A stretch of DNA of 64,000 bases from Streptomyces cyaneogriseus subsp. noncyanogenus (lineage in GTDB: Bacteria > Actinomycetota > Actinomycetes > Streptomycetales > Streptomycetaceae). The stretch is from NCBI RefSeq assembly GCF_000931445.1, contig NZ_CP010849.1, forward strand, positions 5,890,001-5,954,000, in the 5' to 3' direction. The notes under the pieces are model-generated. The model did no database searches and was not told the DNA's origin. It saw only the letters and a list, made by a program, of their open reading frames with translations. The translations under genes were made by a program, and so were the position numbers. Positions 55,864-64,000 of the stretch are shown here, piece by piece (position 1 is the stretch's first letter; each line of letters opens with the position of its first letter).

Positions 55864-56800
55864 ATGCATGTTCTGGTGATCGGCGCAGGCCCGACGGGCC
55901 TGGCCCTGGCGGTGATGCTGGCCCGGGACGGAAACCGCGTGACCGTACTCGAACGGGATGCCGGGGCCCCCACCGGGTGGCTGAGGCCGCCTGGGGGGCG
56001 TGGTCGCGTCCAGGGGGTCAGCCAGTTCCGTCACCCGCACCTCTTGCTGCCCGCGGTGTTCCGAACCCTGCGGACGGAGATCCCCGAGGTACTGGACGAG
56101 TTGACCGCCATGGGGCTGCGGCCGGGCAACCTGCTGGACGGTGCCCGTCGTTCCGGCATCCTGGACGGGCCCCGCGCGGGGGACGAACGATTCGAGATGA
56201 TGGACGTCCGCCGTCCCCTCTTCGAGGCCGCCCTTGACGCCGTCGCCGGCCGGACGGCCGGTCTCACCGTGCGCCGGTGCACGCGTGTCAGGGCACTGCT
56301 GGCCGGACGGGAGGCGGGTATCGCGGCGGCCGCACGTGGTGGGAGCCGTCACGGCGGACGGCGAGGCCGTGCTCGCGGACCTCGTCGTGGACGCCGCGGG
56401 CCGCAACTCGCCGGTGGGCCGCATGCTGCGCGACCTGGGTGCCCCGGGGCCCCTGGAGGAGCGGGACGAGTCCGGCTTCCTCGCCTACACCCGCTGCTTC
56501 CGCGCCGCGCGCGGGACGGAGTCGGACGTACCGCCGTGGCCCGGCGCCCACTACGAAAGTGTCTCCACCATTTCCTGTGCCGGTGACTCCGGCATCCGTT
56601 CGGTGTCGTTCTTCGTCTCCGGCGAGGACCGGGCGTGCGGGCGGTCGCCGCCGTGGCCGCTCTGCTGGCGACGCCGGAGGAGGCGTTCGGCGATCCGGTG
56701 CTGGTGGAACGGGTCCTGGCTCTCGGCCGGCTCGCTGAGCGGCCGTGGAAGCCTGGGCCATCGCGCTCGGAGCTGCTGGCCGCGGTAGGTGCCGGTCGAC
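55864..56800 (+). pseudogene. Decayed FAD-dependent monooxygenase
   Basis: ATG 55864 follows GGAGAGG. The N-terminus MHVLVIGAGPTGLALAVML is an FAD-binding Rossmann motif, and the first 150 residues follow aromatic-type flavin monooxygenases. Near 56320 a frameshift moves the sense to another frame (VVGAVTADGEAVLADLVVDAAGRNSPVGRML), and near 56635 another shift or deletion leads to VAAVAALLATPEEAFGDPVL. The middle of the protein is lost. Inactive relic. Confidence 0.8.
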
Positions 56801-56849
56801 GCCGGGCCCAGCTGCCGGCGGCGGCCTTCTCGGCGTCCGGGGTGAACGG

Positions 56850-57110
56850 CTACGGAAGGGTTCGATCGCGGAGATCCGCGCCGGAGCCGGCTTCAGCCGG
56901 GGCGCCTTCTACTCGAACTCCGGGAGTGTCGACGAGCTGTTTCCGGCGTCGTACGAGGAGCGGGCGGCTGAGCTGTGCCGCCGCCTCGCCACGGTCGTTG
57001 CACATGCGCGACCCGCGACGGCAGCCGCGTGCGACACGTGCCTGCTCACCGAACGACTGTCCACGGCGATGCCGTCGGAGCCGGACAGGCTGCATGCGAC
57101 GGGTGTTGGC
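56850..57110 (+). pseudogene. Fragment of a TetR regulator
   Basis: One frame contains SIAEIRAGAGFSRGAFYSNS and VDELFPASYEERAAEL, the recognition helix and start of the ligand domain of a TetR protein. The beginning of the HTH and the rest of the ligand domain are absent. Relic. Confidence 0.7.
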
Positions 57111-57158
57111 CGAGACCGTGGTGGACGGACCGACCGCACCGTGCGACGCGCCCCGTCC

Positions 57159-57889
57159 TCAGAGGCGGAGCGCGGGGCGCGGCCGGCCGGCCGCCGACGG
57201 GTCCCCGTAGATCTCCTGCCGCCACAGCGCGTCGCACACCCGGGCGATGCCTCCGGTCAGGTGTCTGCGGTAGGTGCGGAACGGCAGCCCCAGCCGCTCG
57301 GCGACCGCCTGCTGGGTGGGCATTGCCCCGGTGAGATACGTCCGGGACACGGCCAGGTAGTACTTCTCCCCGCCCGCTTCCGCACGCAGGCCCTCCACAG
57401 CGTCCGTCAGGATCTGCGGCAACGTGCGGCCCGTGCCCGCTGTGAGTCCGCTGCGTGAGAGCGGATTCGCGGGACCTCTCCTGCGGACGGAAGAAGGTGC
57501 GGAGCGCGTCGCGCAGCACGGCGTCGAACTCGGGGCGTGACAGGACGGTGAACTCCGGCCCCGGCCCCGCCTCCGCACCGTCTGCCTGGGCGGTCCGCGT
57601 CCCGTCCCGGACGTGGGACAGCATCAGGCGGGTCTTCCCCTCGGCCCAGGCCCACACCGGCTGTACCCGCCAGTCGATGGCGAACAGCGTGTGTCAGGCC
57701 GCCCACCCGTGGCCGCTCCGCGATCGGATGGAGACCGAGGCTGGTCATGTACGGCGTCCAGAAGGTGCCCGCGCGTACGACGACGTACATCCAAGCGACC
57801 CGGCCCCCGGTTCTCGCGGCCTCGGCCAGCGTCCGCCACTGGTGGAGGTTCTCGACCGGGGAGATCTTCGGATACTCCGGCGACGTCAC
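57159..57889 (-). pseudogene. Decayed unidentified gene with C-terminal HTH-like tail
   Basis: The sense jumps between three frames: RVAWMYVVVRAGTFWTPYMT near 57840-57740, then EFTVLSRPEFDAVLRDALRTFF near 57560-57490, then a C-terminal piece VAERLGLPFRTYRRHLTGGI near 57310-57240 that resembles a helix-turn-helix. I have seen this tail in Streptomyces regulator-like proteins but cannot name the family. Confidence 0.6.
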
Positions 57890-57952
57890 GTTCCTGACGG
57901 GTGTCGTTATCGGCTTGCTGGTGCTGTGCCCGCGTGGTGGGGCATGCGGCGG

Positions 57953-58657
57953 TCAGGCGTTGTTCAGGGCTGCGAGGACTTCCTTGGCCGTGGTCACACT
58001 GGACTGCGGGTTCTGCCCGGTGATCAGATTGCCGTCGACGACGACGGTGTCCGACCACGGTGCACCCGCCCTGAAGTGAGCACCGCGCTCGCTGAGGCGG
58101 TCTTCGACCAGCCACGGCGCGGCGTCACCGAGGCCGCCCTGGCGCTCTTCTTCGTTGGTGAAACCGGTGAGGCCGCGGCCGGCGAAGAGGAACGTGCCGT
58201 CGGCGGTGGTCGCGCTGAGGAGAGCGCCGACGCCGTGGCAGAGCGCTGCGATGGTACGGCCCTGCCGGTCGGCCTCGGTGAGCAGGGCGCCCAGCGCGGG
58301 GTCGTCGGCCAGGTCGGCCATCGGAGCGTGTCCCCCGGGCAGGTAGAAGGCGTCGTAGTCGGCGGCCTCGACCGAGCCGAGGTCGAGCGGGGCATCGAGG
58401 CGTGCGGCGATCGAATCCAGGTAGGCGCGGAACGCGGTGCCGTCGGCCGGCTGTACGCCGCCGCGCTCGTCCAGCGAGAGGGGATCCACGGTGGGGCGGG
58501 CCCCGGCGGGGGTGGCGATGTCCACCTGGTGGCCCGCTTCGACGAGCACCCGGTGGGATGCGGCCACCTCCTCCGCCCAGTAACCGGTGGGGTGGGCGGT
58601 GCCGTCGGCCAGCACCAGGGTGTCTGCGGCCGAGACGATCATCAGGATCTTCGCCAT
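57953..58657 (-). CDS. DJ-1/PfpI family protein (type 1 glutamine amidotransferase-like)
   Basis: The product has 234 residues from ATG 58657, preceded by GGAG. The nucleophile elbow is ALCHGVG with Cys; FYLPGGHAPM and VITGQNPQSS complete an Hsp31/YhbO-like layout. Such proteins act as deglycases, chaperones or amidases in stress. Divergent from the LysR gene, which probably regulates it. Confidence 0.88.
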   Translation of the reverse strand: MAKILMIVSAADTLVLADGTAHPTGYWAEEVAASHRVLVEAGHQVDIATPAGARPTVDPLSLDERGGVQPADGTAFRAYLDSIAARLDAPLDLGSVEAADYDAFYLPGGHAPMADLADDPALGALLTEADRQGRTIAALCHGVGALLSATTADGTFLFAGRGLTGFTNEEERQGGLGDAAPWLVEDRLSERGAHFRAGAPWSDTVVVDGNLITGQNPQSSVTTAKEVLAALNNA

Positions 58658-58737
58658 GACGTATTGCTCCAAAGGTTCGGTTCCTCTTGGGGACGTCCCC
58701 ACTTTCCATCAAAATCCCCTCGGTGTCCGACCCGGTC

Positions 58738-58753
58738 CATAAGATTTCTTATG
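58738..58753. promoter_or_regulatory. Palindrome in the DJ-1/LysR divergent region
   Basis: CATAAGATTTCTTATG is a 7+2+7 perfect inverted repeat. It is a good candidate operator for the LysR protein. It covers the first in-frame ATG (58751), which favours GTG 58766 as the real LysR start. Confidence 0.6.
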
Positions 58754-58765
58754 TACCCTCCTTGC

Positions 58766-59674
58766 GTGAGCGACCTTGATCTGCTGGCGACCTTTCTCGA
58801 GATCTACCGCCGCGGTTCCTTGACCGCCGCTGCCGCCGCCCTGGGGGTGTCCCAGCCCGCCGTCAGCGGTCAGCTGGCGCGTCTTGAGGGCCAGTTGGAC
58901 ACCGTGCTCTTCGAGCGTTCCCGGCGAGGAGCCGCACCGACGCCGCGTGCGCACGAGCTCGCCCGGCGCATCGCCTCCCCTCTGGACCAGTTGCGGGGCG
59001 CCCTGGTCCAGGACGCCGATCGCCAGGCCCATCAGGGCACGGTCCGGCTGGGCGCGGCAGCGGAGCTGACCGCTTCCCGGCTGGTCCCCGCACTGGCGCC
59101 CCTCGTCAGCGGCGGCCTGCACCTGGACTTCACGCTCGGGCTGGCCGAGGATCTGCTCTCCGCCCTGTCCGAAGGGGAGCTGGACCTGGTGGTCTCCTCC
59201 GTCCGGCCCTCGGCCGACAGGCGCGGACTGGCCGCCATGCCCTTCGTCGACGAGGAGTTCGTCCTGGTGGCGACTCCCACGACGGCCCGCTCCATCGACC
59301 GGGAGTGGCTCGCGGAGGACCCCCTGGCGGCCCTGGCGCATCTGCCGATCGTGGCCTACGGGCGTGAACTGCCCATCGTCCGCCGCTATTGGCGAAGCGA
59401 GTTCGGCCGGCGGCCGCCCAACCCGGTGTCGATGATCGTGCCCGATCTGCGGGCCGTGCTGGCTGCCGTCGTCGCCGGCGCCGGGATCTCCGTCCTGCCC
59501 CGCTATCTCGCGGACCCCGCTCTGGTGGCCGGCTCCCTGGAGGTGTTGCACCACACGCAGATCCAACCGCTCAACACCCTCTACCTCGTCGTCCCCTCGG
59601 GGCCCACCCCGGCGTCCGTGGCGCTGGTGCAGCGTCAGCTGCACCGGCAGGCCGAGACCTGGGGGCCCCTGTGA
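58766..59674 (+). CDS. LysR family transcriptional regulator
   Basis: The product has 302 residues from GTG 58766 (ATG 58751 would add five). The N-terminal HTH (residues about 5-60) has FLEIYRRGSLTAAAAALGVSQPAVSGQLARLE; the effector domain follows (DLVVSSVRPSADRRGL; VLAAVVAGAGISVLPRYL). LysR proteins commonly regulate a divergent gene, here the DJ-1 protein. The palindrome at 58738 is the likely operator. Confidence 0.9.
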   Translation: MSDLDLLATFLEIYRRGSLTAAAAALGVSQPAVSGQLARLEGQLDTVLFERSRRGAAPTPRAHELARRIASPLDQLRGALVQDADRQAHQGTVRLGAAAELTASRLVPALAPLVSGGLHLDFTLGLAEDLLSALSEGELDLVVSSVRPSADRRGLAAMPFVDEEFVLVATPTTARSIDREWLAEDPLAALAHLPIVAYGRELPIVRRYWRSEFGRRPPNPVSMIVPDLRAVLAAVVAGAGISVLPRYLADPALVAGSLEVLHHTQIQPLNTLYLVVPSGPTPASVALVQRQLHRQAETWGPL

Positions 59675-59831
59675 GCGGTCGGTTCGAAGACGGCTCGGCG
59701 CACGCCGGCCGCCTGGACCGGTCGCCCGAGGGGCGGCGCGACCGGCGACGAGGTGGGGCGGCTCGGCCCCCGAGGCTGCCCTGGTCGTCGCATGCCGCCC
59801 GCGGCCCTGGGTGATCGCCGTGGCCGTCCCC

Positions 59832-60494
59832 TCACTGTGTCAGGTGCCGCAGTTCGCTCTCGTACAGCTGCGCCGGGTCGAATCCCATGCCGGTGAAGTG
59901 GCCTGCCAGCTCCAGGGAGAGGGCGCCGTGCAGGCGGGTCCAGAAGCGCAGGGCGAGGCCTAGGGTCGCTGGGGAAGCGGGGTGGTCACCTGCCCACTGC
60001 CGGTGTTCGGCAAGGTGGGATTCGAGTGAGGTGTCCTGCGCCGCGGCCGTGGCCGCGGCGGGGTCGGCGGCCGGCTGGGCGGCGTCCAGGAGGGCGTCCA
60101 TGATCTCCGAGGCGATCACGGTGATGTCGTCGGGTGCGTGATAGCCGGGGACCGGTGTGCCGTAGATGAGGAAGTAGCGCTGGGGGTCGTCCAGGGCCCA
60201 GGCGCGCAGCGCGCGCCCGAGCCCGGCGAGATCGGCACCTGATGCGGCGGCGGCGCGGATGGTGTCGGCGAGGCCGCGGTAGGCGTCCCGGATCAGCTCG
60301 GTGATCAGTTCGTCCCGGCTGGCGAAGTACCGGTAGAGCGCGGGGCCGCTCATGCCCATCTGCTTGGCGATGGCGTTCAAGGACAGTCCCGGCGCCCCGG
60401 CCGCGGCGATCTGCTCCCAGGCGCGCTCCTTGATCTCGGCCCGCAGCTGGGCGCGGTAGCGCTGGCGTGGGGTCTCTTTCCCTGTGACGGCCAT
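59832..60494 (-). CDS. TetR/AcrR family regulator (WHG-type C-terminal domain)
   Basis: The product has 220 residues from ATG 60494. The HTH lies at residues about 23-70 (LSLNAIAKQMGMSGPALYRYF), and the C-terminus contains WTRLHGALSLELAGHF, typical of the WHG domain group. Divergent from the MDR oxidoreductase, which is its likely target. Confidence 0.88.
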   Translation of the reverse strand: MAVTGKETPRQRYRAQLRAEIKERAWEQIAAAGAPGLSLNAIAKQMGMSGPALYRYFASRDELITELIRDAYRGLADTIRAAAASGADLAGLGRALRAWALDDPQRYFLIYGTPVPGYHAPDDITVIASEIMDALLDAAQPAADPAAATAAAQDTSLESHLAEHRQWAGDHPASPATLGLALRFWTRLHGALSLELAGHFTGMGFDPAQLYESELRHLTQ

Positions 60495-60585
60495 GGGGTC
60501 GTCCCTTCCCTGTCATGTCCGCCGGCTTCCCGGGCCGGCGAGCGGCTGGTCGGCCGCCTTTAGTTAGACCCTATTACGAAGGCAC

Positions 60586-60615
60586 TTGACTGTCACGCGA
60601 CACTGGAGTTATAAC
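60586..60615 (+). promoter_or_regulatory. Sigma-70-like promoter of the MDR oxidoreductase
   Basis: TTGACT at 60586-60591 and TATAAC at 60610-60615 are separated by 18 bases; TTATAA one base earlier would give 17. It is one of the best consensus promoters in the window. It lies between divergent tetR and oxidoreductase genes, so a TetR operator probably overlaps. Confidence 0.65.
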
Positions 60616-60669
60616 TTCTCACGAAAGCGCCAGCTGCTAACGGAGCTGCTGGAGTCGAGGGAGGTCGTC

Positions 60670-61704
60670 ATGAACGCCGCAGCGATGGTCGAGGTCGTGC
60701 TGCCGGGCAAGGTCGAGCCGGAGGGGCTTCAGGTGCGGCGGGGGGCCGTCCCGAGCGCCGGTCCGGGGCAGGTCGTCGTCCGCATGGAAGCCACCGGTGT
60801 CTCCTTCGCCGAGCAGCAGATGCGCCGGGGCCGCTACTACGACCAGCCGCCCTTCCCCTTCGTCCCCGGCTACGACCTGGTCGGTACCGTTTCGGCGGCC
60901 GGCGAGGGCGTCGACGCGGGTCTGGTCGGTACCCGGGTGGCCGCGCTGCTGAAGGTCGGCGGCTGGGCCAGCCATGTGGTCGTCGACGCCGCCGACCTGG
61001 TGCCCGTCCCGGACGGGATCGGCGCGGCGGAGGCGGAGACCGTGGTGATCAACGGCATCACGGCCTGGCAGATGCTGCACCGCAAGGCCCGCGTCCGCGC
61101 GGGGCAGACCGTCCTGGTGCACGGCGCCAACGGGGGAGTCGGCTCGGTCCTGGTCCAGCTCGCCCGAGCCGCCGGGGCGAACGTGATCGGCACCGCGTCC
61201 GCACGCCATCACGCCGCCCTGCGGGAACAGGGAGTGACCCCGATCGACTACCGCACCGAGAACATCCCCGCCCGCGTCCGCGAACTCGCCCCGGGCGGCG
61301 TGGACGCCGTCTTCGACCACGTCGGCGGCCGCAGCGTCGTCGACTCCTGGCGCCTCCTCGCATCCGGCGGCACTCTCGTCTCCTACGGCAGCGCCTCCAC
61401 CCGCGACGACGAGGGGTCCAAGCAGTGGCCCGTCCTCAAGCTCCTCGGCCGGGTATGGCTGTGGAACACGCTGCCCAACCGCCGCCGCGCCTACTTCTTC
61501 AACGTCTGGGCCGGCCGCGCCCTGAACCGCGGTCGCTTCCAGGACCGGCTGCGCGCCGACCTCACCGAGGTCTTCGAAGCTCTGCGGCGCGGTGAGATCA
61601 CCGCCCGGATCGCCGCCGAACTGCCCCTGACCCAGGCGGCCGAGGCGATGCGGCTGGCCGAGTCCGGCACCGTCGCCGGAAAGGTCGTCCTGCACGCCGC
61701 CTGA
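60670..61704 (+). CDS. Medium-chain dehydrogenase/reductase (quinone-oxidoreductase-like)
   Basis: The product has 344 residues from ATG 60670, which follows GAGGGAGG. An N-terminal GroES-like domain lacks the zinc cysteines of alcohol dehydrogenases, and the nucleotide motif is VHGANGGVGSVLVQLA, typical of NADPH quinone oxidoreductases. The substrate is unknown. Divergent from its TetR partner. Confidence 0.88.
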   Translation: MNAAAMVEVVLPGKVEPEGLQVRRGAVPSAGPGQVVVRMEATGVSFAEQQMRRGRYYDQPPFPFVPGYDLVGTVSAAGEGVDAGLVGTRVAALLKVGGWASHVVVDAADLVPVPDGIGAAEAETVVINGITAWQMLHRKARVRAGQTVLVHGANGGVGSVLVQLARAAGANVIGTASARHHAALREQGVTPIDYRTENIPARVRELAPGGVDAVFDHVGGRSVVDSWRLLASGGTLVSYGSASTRDDEGSKQWPVLKLLGRVWLWNTLPNRRRAYFFNVWAGRALNRGRFQDRLRADLTEVFEALRRGEITARIAAELPLTQAAEAMRLAESGTVAGKVVLHAA

Positions 61705-61839
61705 CGCCGCACGCGGAAGCCCGCCCCACACATCCCCGACGGCCGCTCCCGGGTGCCCGCCGCGCTGTCCCCGCATCCTCTCCGTGCCTGTCACGGCGCG
61801 AACAGCCACTGGAAACTTCCGTCATGCCCAAGGCCCGGA

Positions 61840-62172
61840 CTGTGGACCTACATCCGGCGTACTCTCACCACCGCTCTCGTCGCCACGGCCACCCTCACCA
61901 CCCCGGCGGTCGCCGCCCCCGCACAGCACCAGACAGCCGCCCCCACGAGCCGGATCAGCTGGAGCGCCTGGTACGACGCGCAGTTCGCGGGCATGGAGTG
62001 CGGAACGCTGCGGGTCCCGGTCGACTACGCTCACACCCGCTCCGGCAGCCTCAGCCTCGCCCTGGTCCGCTGGCCCGCCGACGACCAGGACAACGTCATG
62101 ACGGCGCACCCCGAGCACGACCCGGTCTCGGGGGAGCCGCACTTCTTCAGCTCGTCCCCGTTTCCGCCCTGA
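61840..62172 (+). pseudogene. Truncated secreted alpha/beta-hydrolase (S33-type peptidase) N-terminus
   Basis: A signal peptide (RRTLTTALVATATLTTPAVAA) is followed by ISWSAWYDAQFAGMECGTLR and VPVDYAHTRSGSLSLALVR, the N-terminal mark of SlpD/Tap-like tripeptidyl aminopeptidases. The open frame leaves the family after about 62090 and no catalytic Ser/Asp/His part is present. No start codon with a ribosome-binding site is evident. Confidence 0.7.
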
Positions 62173-62303
62173 CTGACCTGCCACGTCTCCCCGGAGAAGG
62201 GCGAGTTGGCCCACAGCGAGGAGGTGCCGGGTGCCACGGCATGCTCCGACGCGCCGTCCACCGTGACGACCCGGCCGACTTGCGCAGTGTCCAAGCGGGA
62301 GAC

Positions 62304-62720
62304 TCAGGGCAGTGCGATCTCGCCCTGATTCAGCACGCGGGGGTGGAAGTACGCCGCCTGGATCTCGGCGTTGGTGTTGTTCCCTCGCAGATGCTCGGAC
62401 CACATCATGAACCACGCCCACTGAGTCTGGCTGTCCAGCAGTGCGGCGGTCGGCATTTTGCCGATCTCCGCGATGGCCATGGGCTTCGTGCCCGCGATGC
62501 TCCGCATCTGCTGGTAGTCGGCGGAACTCGGGTGGCTCTTGTACCAGACATCGAGAGAGACGATGTCCACGTACTGGTTTCCCGGGTAGTAATTGCTCCA
62601 GCCGCCCGCCGGATTGTCCTGCACGTTCCACACCCAGATCAAGTTGTCCAGGCCCTTGCCGGAAAGGTAGTCACGGGTGATCTGGTAAAGACGCGCACTG
62701 CCGTTCGCGCCGGGCCGGGG
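62304..62720 (-). pseudogene. Truncated GH26 beta-mannanase (C-terminal remnant)
   Basis: The minus frame has NGSARLYQITRDYLSGKG, NLIWVWNVQDNPAGGWSNYY, VDIVSLDVWY and KPMAIAEIGKMP, the latter carrying the GH26 nucleophile Glu. The catalytic domain's N-terminal half and the signal peptide are missing, and the frame runs into the XRE gene. Relic of a secreted mannan-degrading enzyme. Confidence 0.75.
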
Positions 62721-62791
62721 CAGGCGAACGCCTCGTGCAGCACAGCGGAACCGGTCGAAATCGCCCCTGGGGCGCGACACGCTCGACGGTT

Positions 62792-63685
62792 TCACGAAGC
62801 GGGACCGGGGGCGGGGTGCTCCGGACGGGCCGACGGCGCGGTCACCCCGGAGAGCAGGCGGAGGGCGGCCTGCGACGGGGAGCCGGGTTCGGTGACGGCG
62901 AGGACGATGCGCCGTTCCTCGTCCTGCGGGGGACGCAGGCTGTGCTGCCGGACGGTGAGGCTGCCGACCAGCGGGTGGTGCATCTCGTACACCGCGGAGT
63001 CACACGGGCTGACCCGGTGATCGGCCCACATGGCGGCGAACTTAGGACTCCTCACGGTCAACTCGTCGACGAGCGAGGTGAGCAGCGTGTCGTCGGGGTG
63101 CCGGCCGGCCGTCATACGGAGGTTCTCGACGACGGCCCTTGCCTTGCTCGGCCAGTCGGCGTACAGCGCGCGGGTGTGGGGGTCGAGGAAGATCAGCCGG
63201 GCCAGGTTGGGCCGGTTGCCGGGATCCGCCGGGCAGGCAGGGTCGAGGTGGGAGGCGAACAGCGCGTGCCCCGTCCGATTCCAGGCCAGGACGTCACTGC
63301 GCCGCCCGCTGACGAGGGCGGGAACGTCACCGACAGCCTCCAGCAGGTCGAGGGTGGCCGCGTCGACGTGTTCGGCGGGCGGGCGGTGGACGACCGTACG
63401 CCGCTTCGCGCGGTCCGCCAGGTCGTGGAGGTGGCGCTGCTCCGCCTCGTCCAGGTGCAGCGCCCGGCCGATGGCGTCGAGGACCTCCGGTGAAGGGCCC
63501 ATGGACTGGCCCTGTTCCAGACGGGTGTAGTACGACGAACTCACACCGGCCAGCAGTGCCAGTTCCTCCCGGCGCAAGCCGGGCACCCGGCGCCGGTCTC
63601 CGTAGTCCGGCAGCCCGACATCCTCCGGACGCAGCTGAGCCCGCCGAGTCCGCAGGAAGTTCCCGAGTTCTCGCTGTTTGCCCAT
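62792..63685 (-). CDS. XRE-type regulator with MmyB-like ligand domain
   Basis: The product has 297 residues from ATG 63685. An N-terminal helix-turn-helix (RREELALLAGVSSSYYTRLEQG, about residues 37-58; the start LGNFLRTRRAQL is typical) is followed by an MmyB-like PAS-fold domain (VLAWNRTGHALF, LIFLDPHTRALYADW, HPLVGSLTVRQHSL). Such regulators usually act on a divergent oxidoreductase gene, as at the right edge here. Confidence 0.88.
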   Translation of the reverse strand: MGKQRELGNFLRTRRAQLRPEDVGLPDYGDRRRVPGLRREELALLAGVSSSYYTRLEQGQSMGPSPEVLDAIGRALHLDEAEQRHLHDLADRAKRRTVVHRPPAEHVDAATLDLLEAVGDVPALVSGRRSDVLAWNRTGHALFASHLDPACPADPGNRPNLARLIFLDPHTRALYADWPSKARAVVENLRMTAGRHPDDTLLTSLVDELTVRSPKFAAMWADHRVSPCDSAVYEMHHPLVGSLTVRQHSLRPPQDEERRIVLAVTEPGSPSQAALRLLSGVTAPSARPEHPAPGPAS

Positions 63686-64000
63686 GCGGCCCAGTATGTG
63701 GGCCTCGCCGGCCGGGAACCTGACCCGGCCGGGGATAGGCACGGTCCGGTCTGGCTCGCTCGCCGTGATGCCGCTGACATGGGTTCCGCACCGTTCACCC
63801 GTCGCGACGACGGCCCCCCGTGCGGCACACCTCTCGTAAGGACGTCCACGCGACCGGGCTCTCTGACACGCCGCTCCGTCCGAAGCGCCCTTCCGGGAGC
63901 TGTCCGGTCGAGACCGTCGACGCGTACGGGCCGTGCCGCGCCGGACAGCCTCATCGCCCTTGAGAAAACCCATGGGAGGCCACCCTGAACACCATCACCC
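63686..64000. other. Divergent promoter region; possible CTG-started gene at the right edge
   Basis: No intact gene is visible. At the end, GGAGG (63974-63978) precedes CTG AAC ACC ATC ACC by about 7 bases, giving MNTIT, a common start of aldo-keto reductases next to MmyB-type regulators. The window ends too soon to confirm. Confidence 0.35.

Overview
The window is high-G+C actinobacterial DNA with strong third-position G/C bias and many GTG starts. Its gene order is recognisably Streptomyces: parC, an M16 peptidase pair, an M23 hydrolase with a c-di-AMP leader, HPr, a GNAT/acyl-CoA-synthetase acetyltransferase, tdk, sepH, ferrochelatase, cutRS, a DUF4193 gene, dut, a TrkA pair, a KimA-like permease and a TRAM RNA methyltransferase.

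Positions 1 to about 41.1 kb are a conserved chromosomal backbone of housekeeping genes, mostly intact and tightly packed. They cover DNA topology and nucleotide supply (parC, tdk, dut), cell division (sepH), haem and iron (cpfC and an iron-box-preceded sucrase/ferredoxin-like protein), wall remodelling (M23), secretion stress (cutRS), and potassium (two TrkA-type subunits and a KimA-like importer). Two very short genes of 57 and 37 codons are visible as well. Strong hairpin terminators separate several units, including a 28+28 bp perfect palindrome.

From about 41.15 to 55.4 kb lies an accessory island, inserted just past the 3' end of the TRAM methyltransferase gene. The sequence around the insertion carries repeats (a 15-bp perfect direct repeat inside a 23-bp imperfect one, with TGACGCT iterons) at both edges. 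A diverged second copy of the methyltransferase 3' end sits beyond the right edge. The island carries an AAA+ ATPase/subtilisin pair of the IetAS type (a known antiphage/conflict system), an IS701-type and an IS5-type element (both transposases frameshifted near the C-terminus), a membrane pentapeptide-repeat protein, an HNH endonuclease, several decayed genes (one split by an in-frame TAG), and an EACC1 plus caspase-kinase fusion that fits NTP-dependent/peptidase conflict systems. It reads as a defence island at an integration hot spot. No integrase gene is visible.

From about 55.5 to 64 kb the region resembles a chromosome-arm variable zone. It holds decayed fragments (FAD monooxygenase, TetR, an unidentified regulator-like gene, S33-type hydrolase, GH26 mannanase) between intact regulator/enzyme pairs: DJ-1/PfpI with divergent LysR, TetR with divergent MDR oxidoreductase, and an MmyB-like XRE regulator at the right edge. 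No tRNA, rRNA or CRISPR array was recognised.
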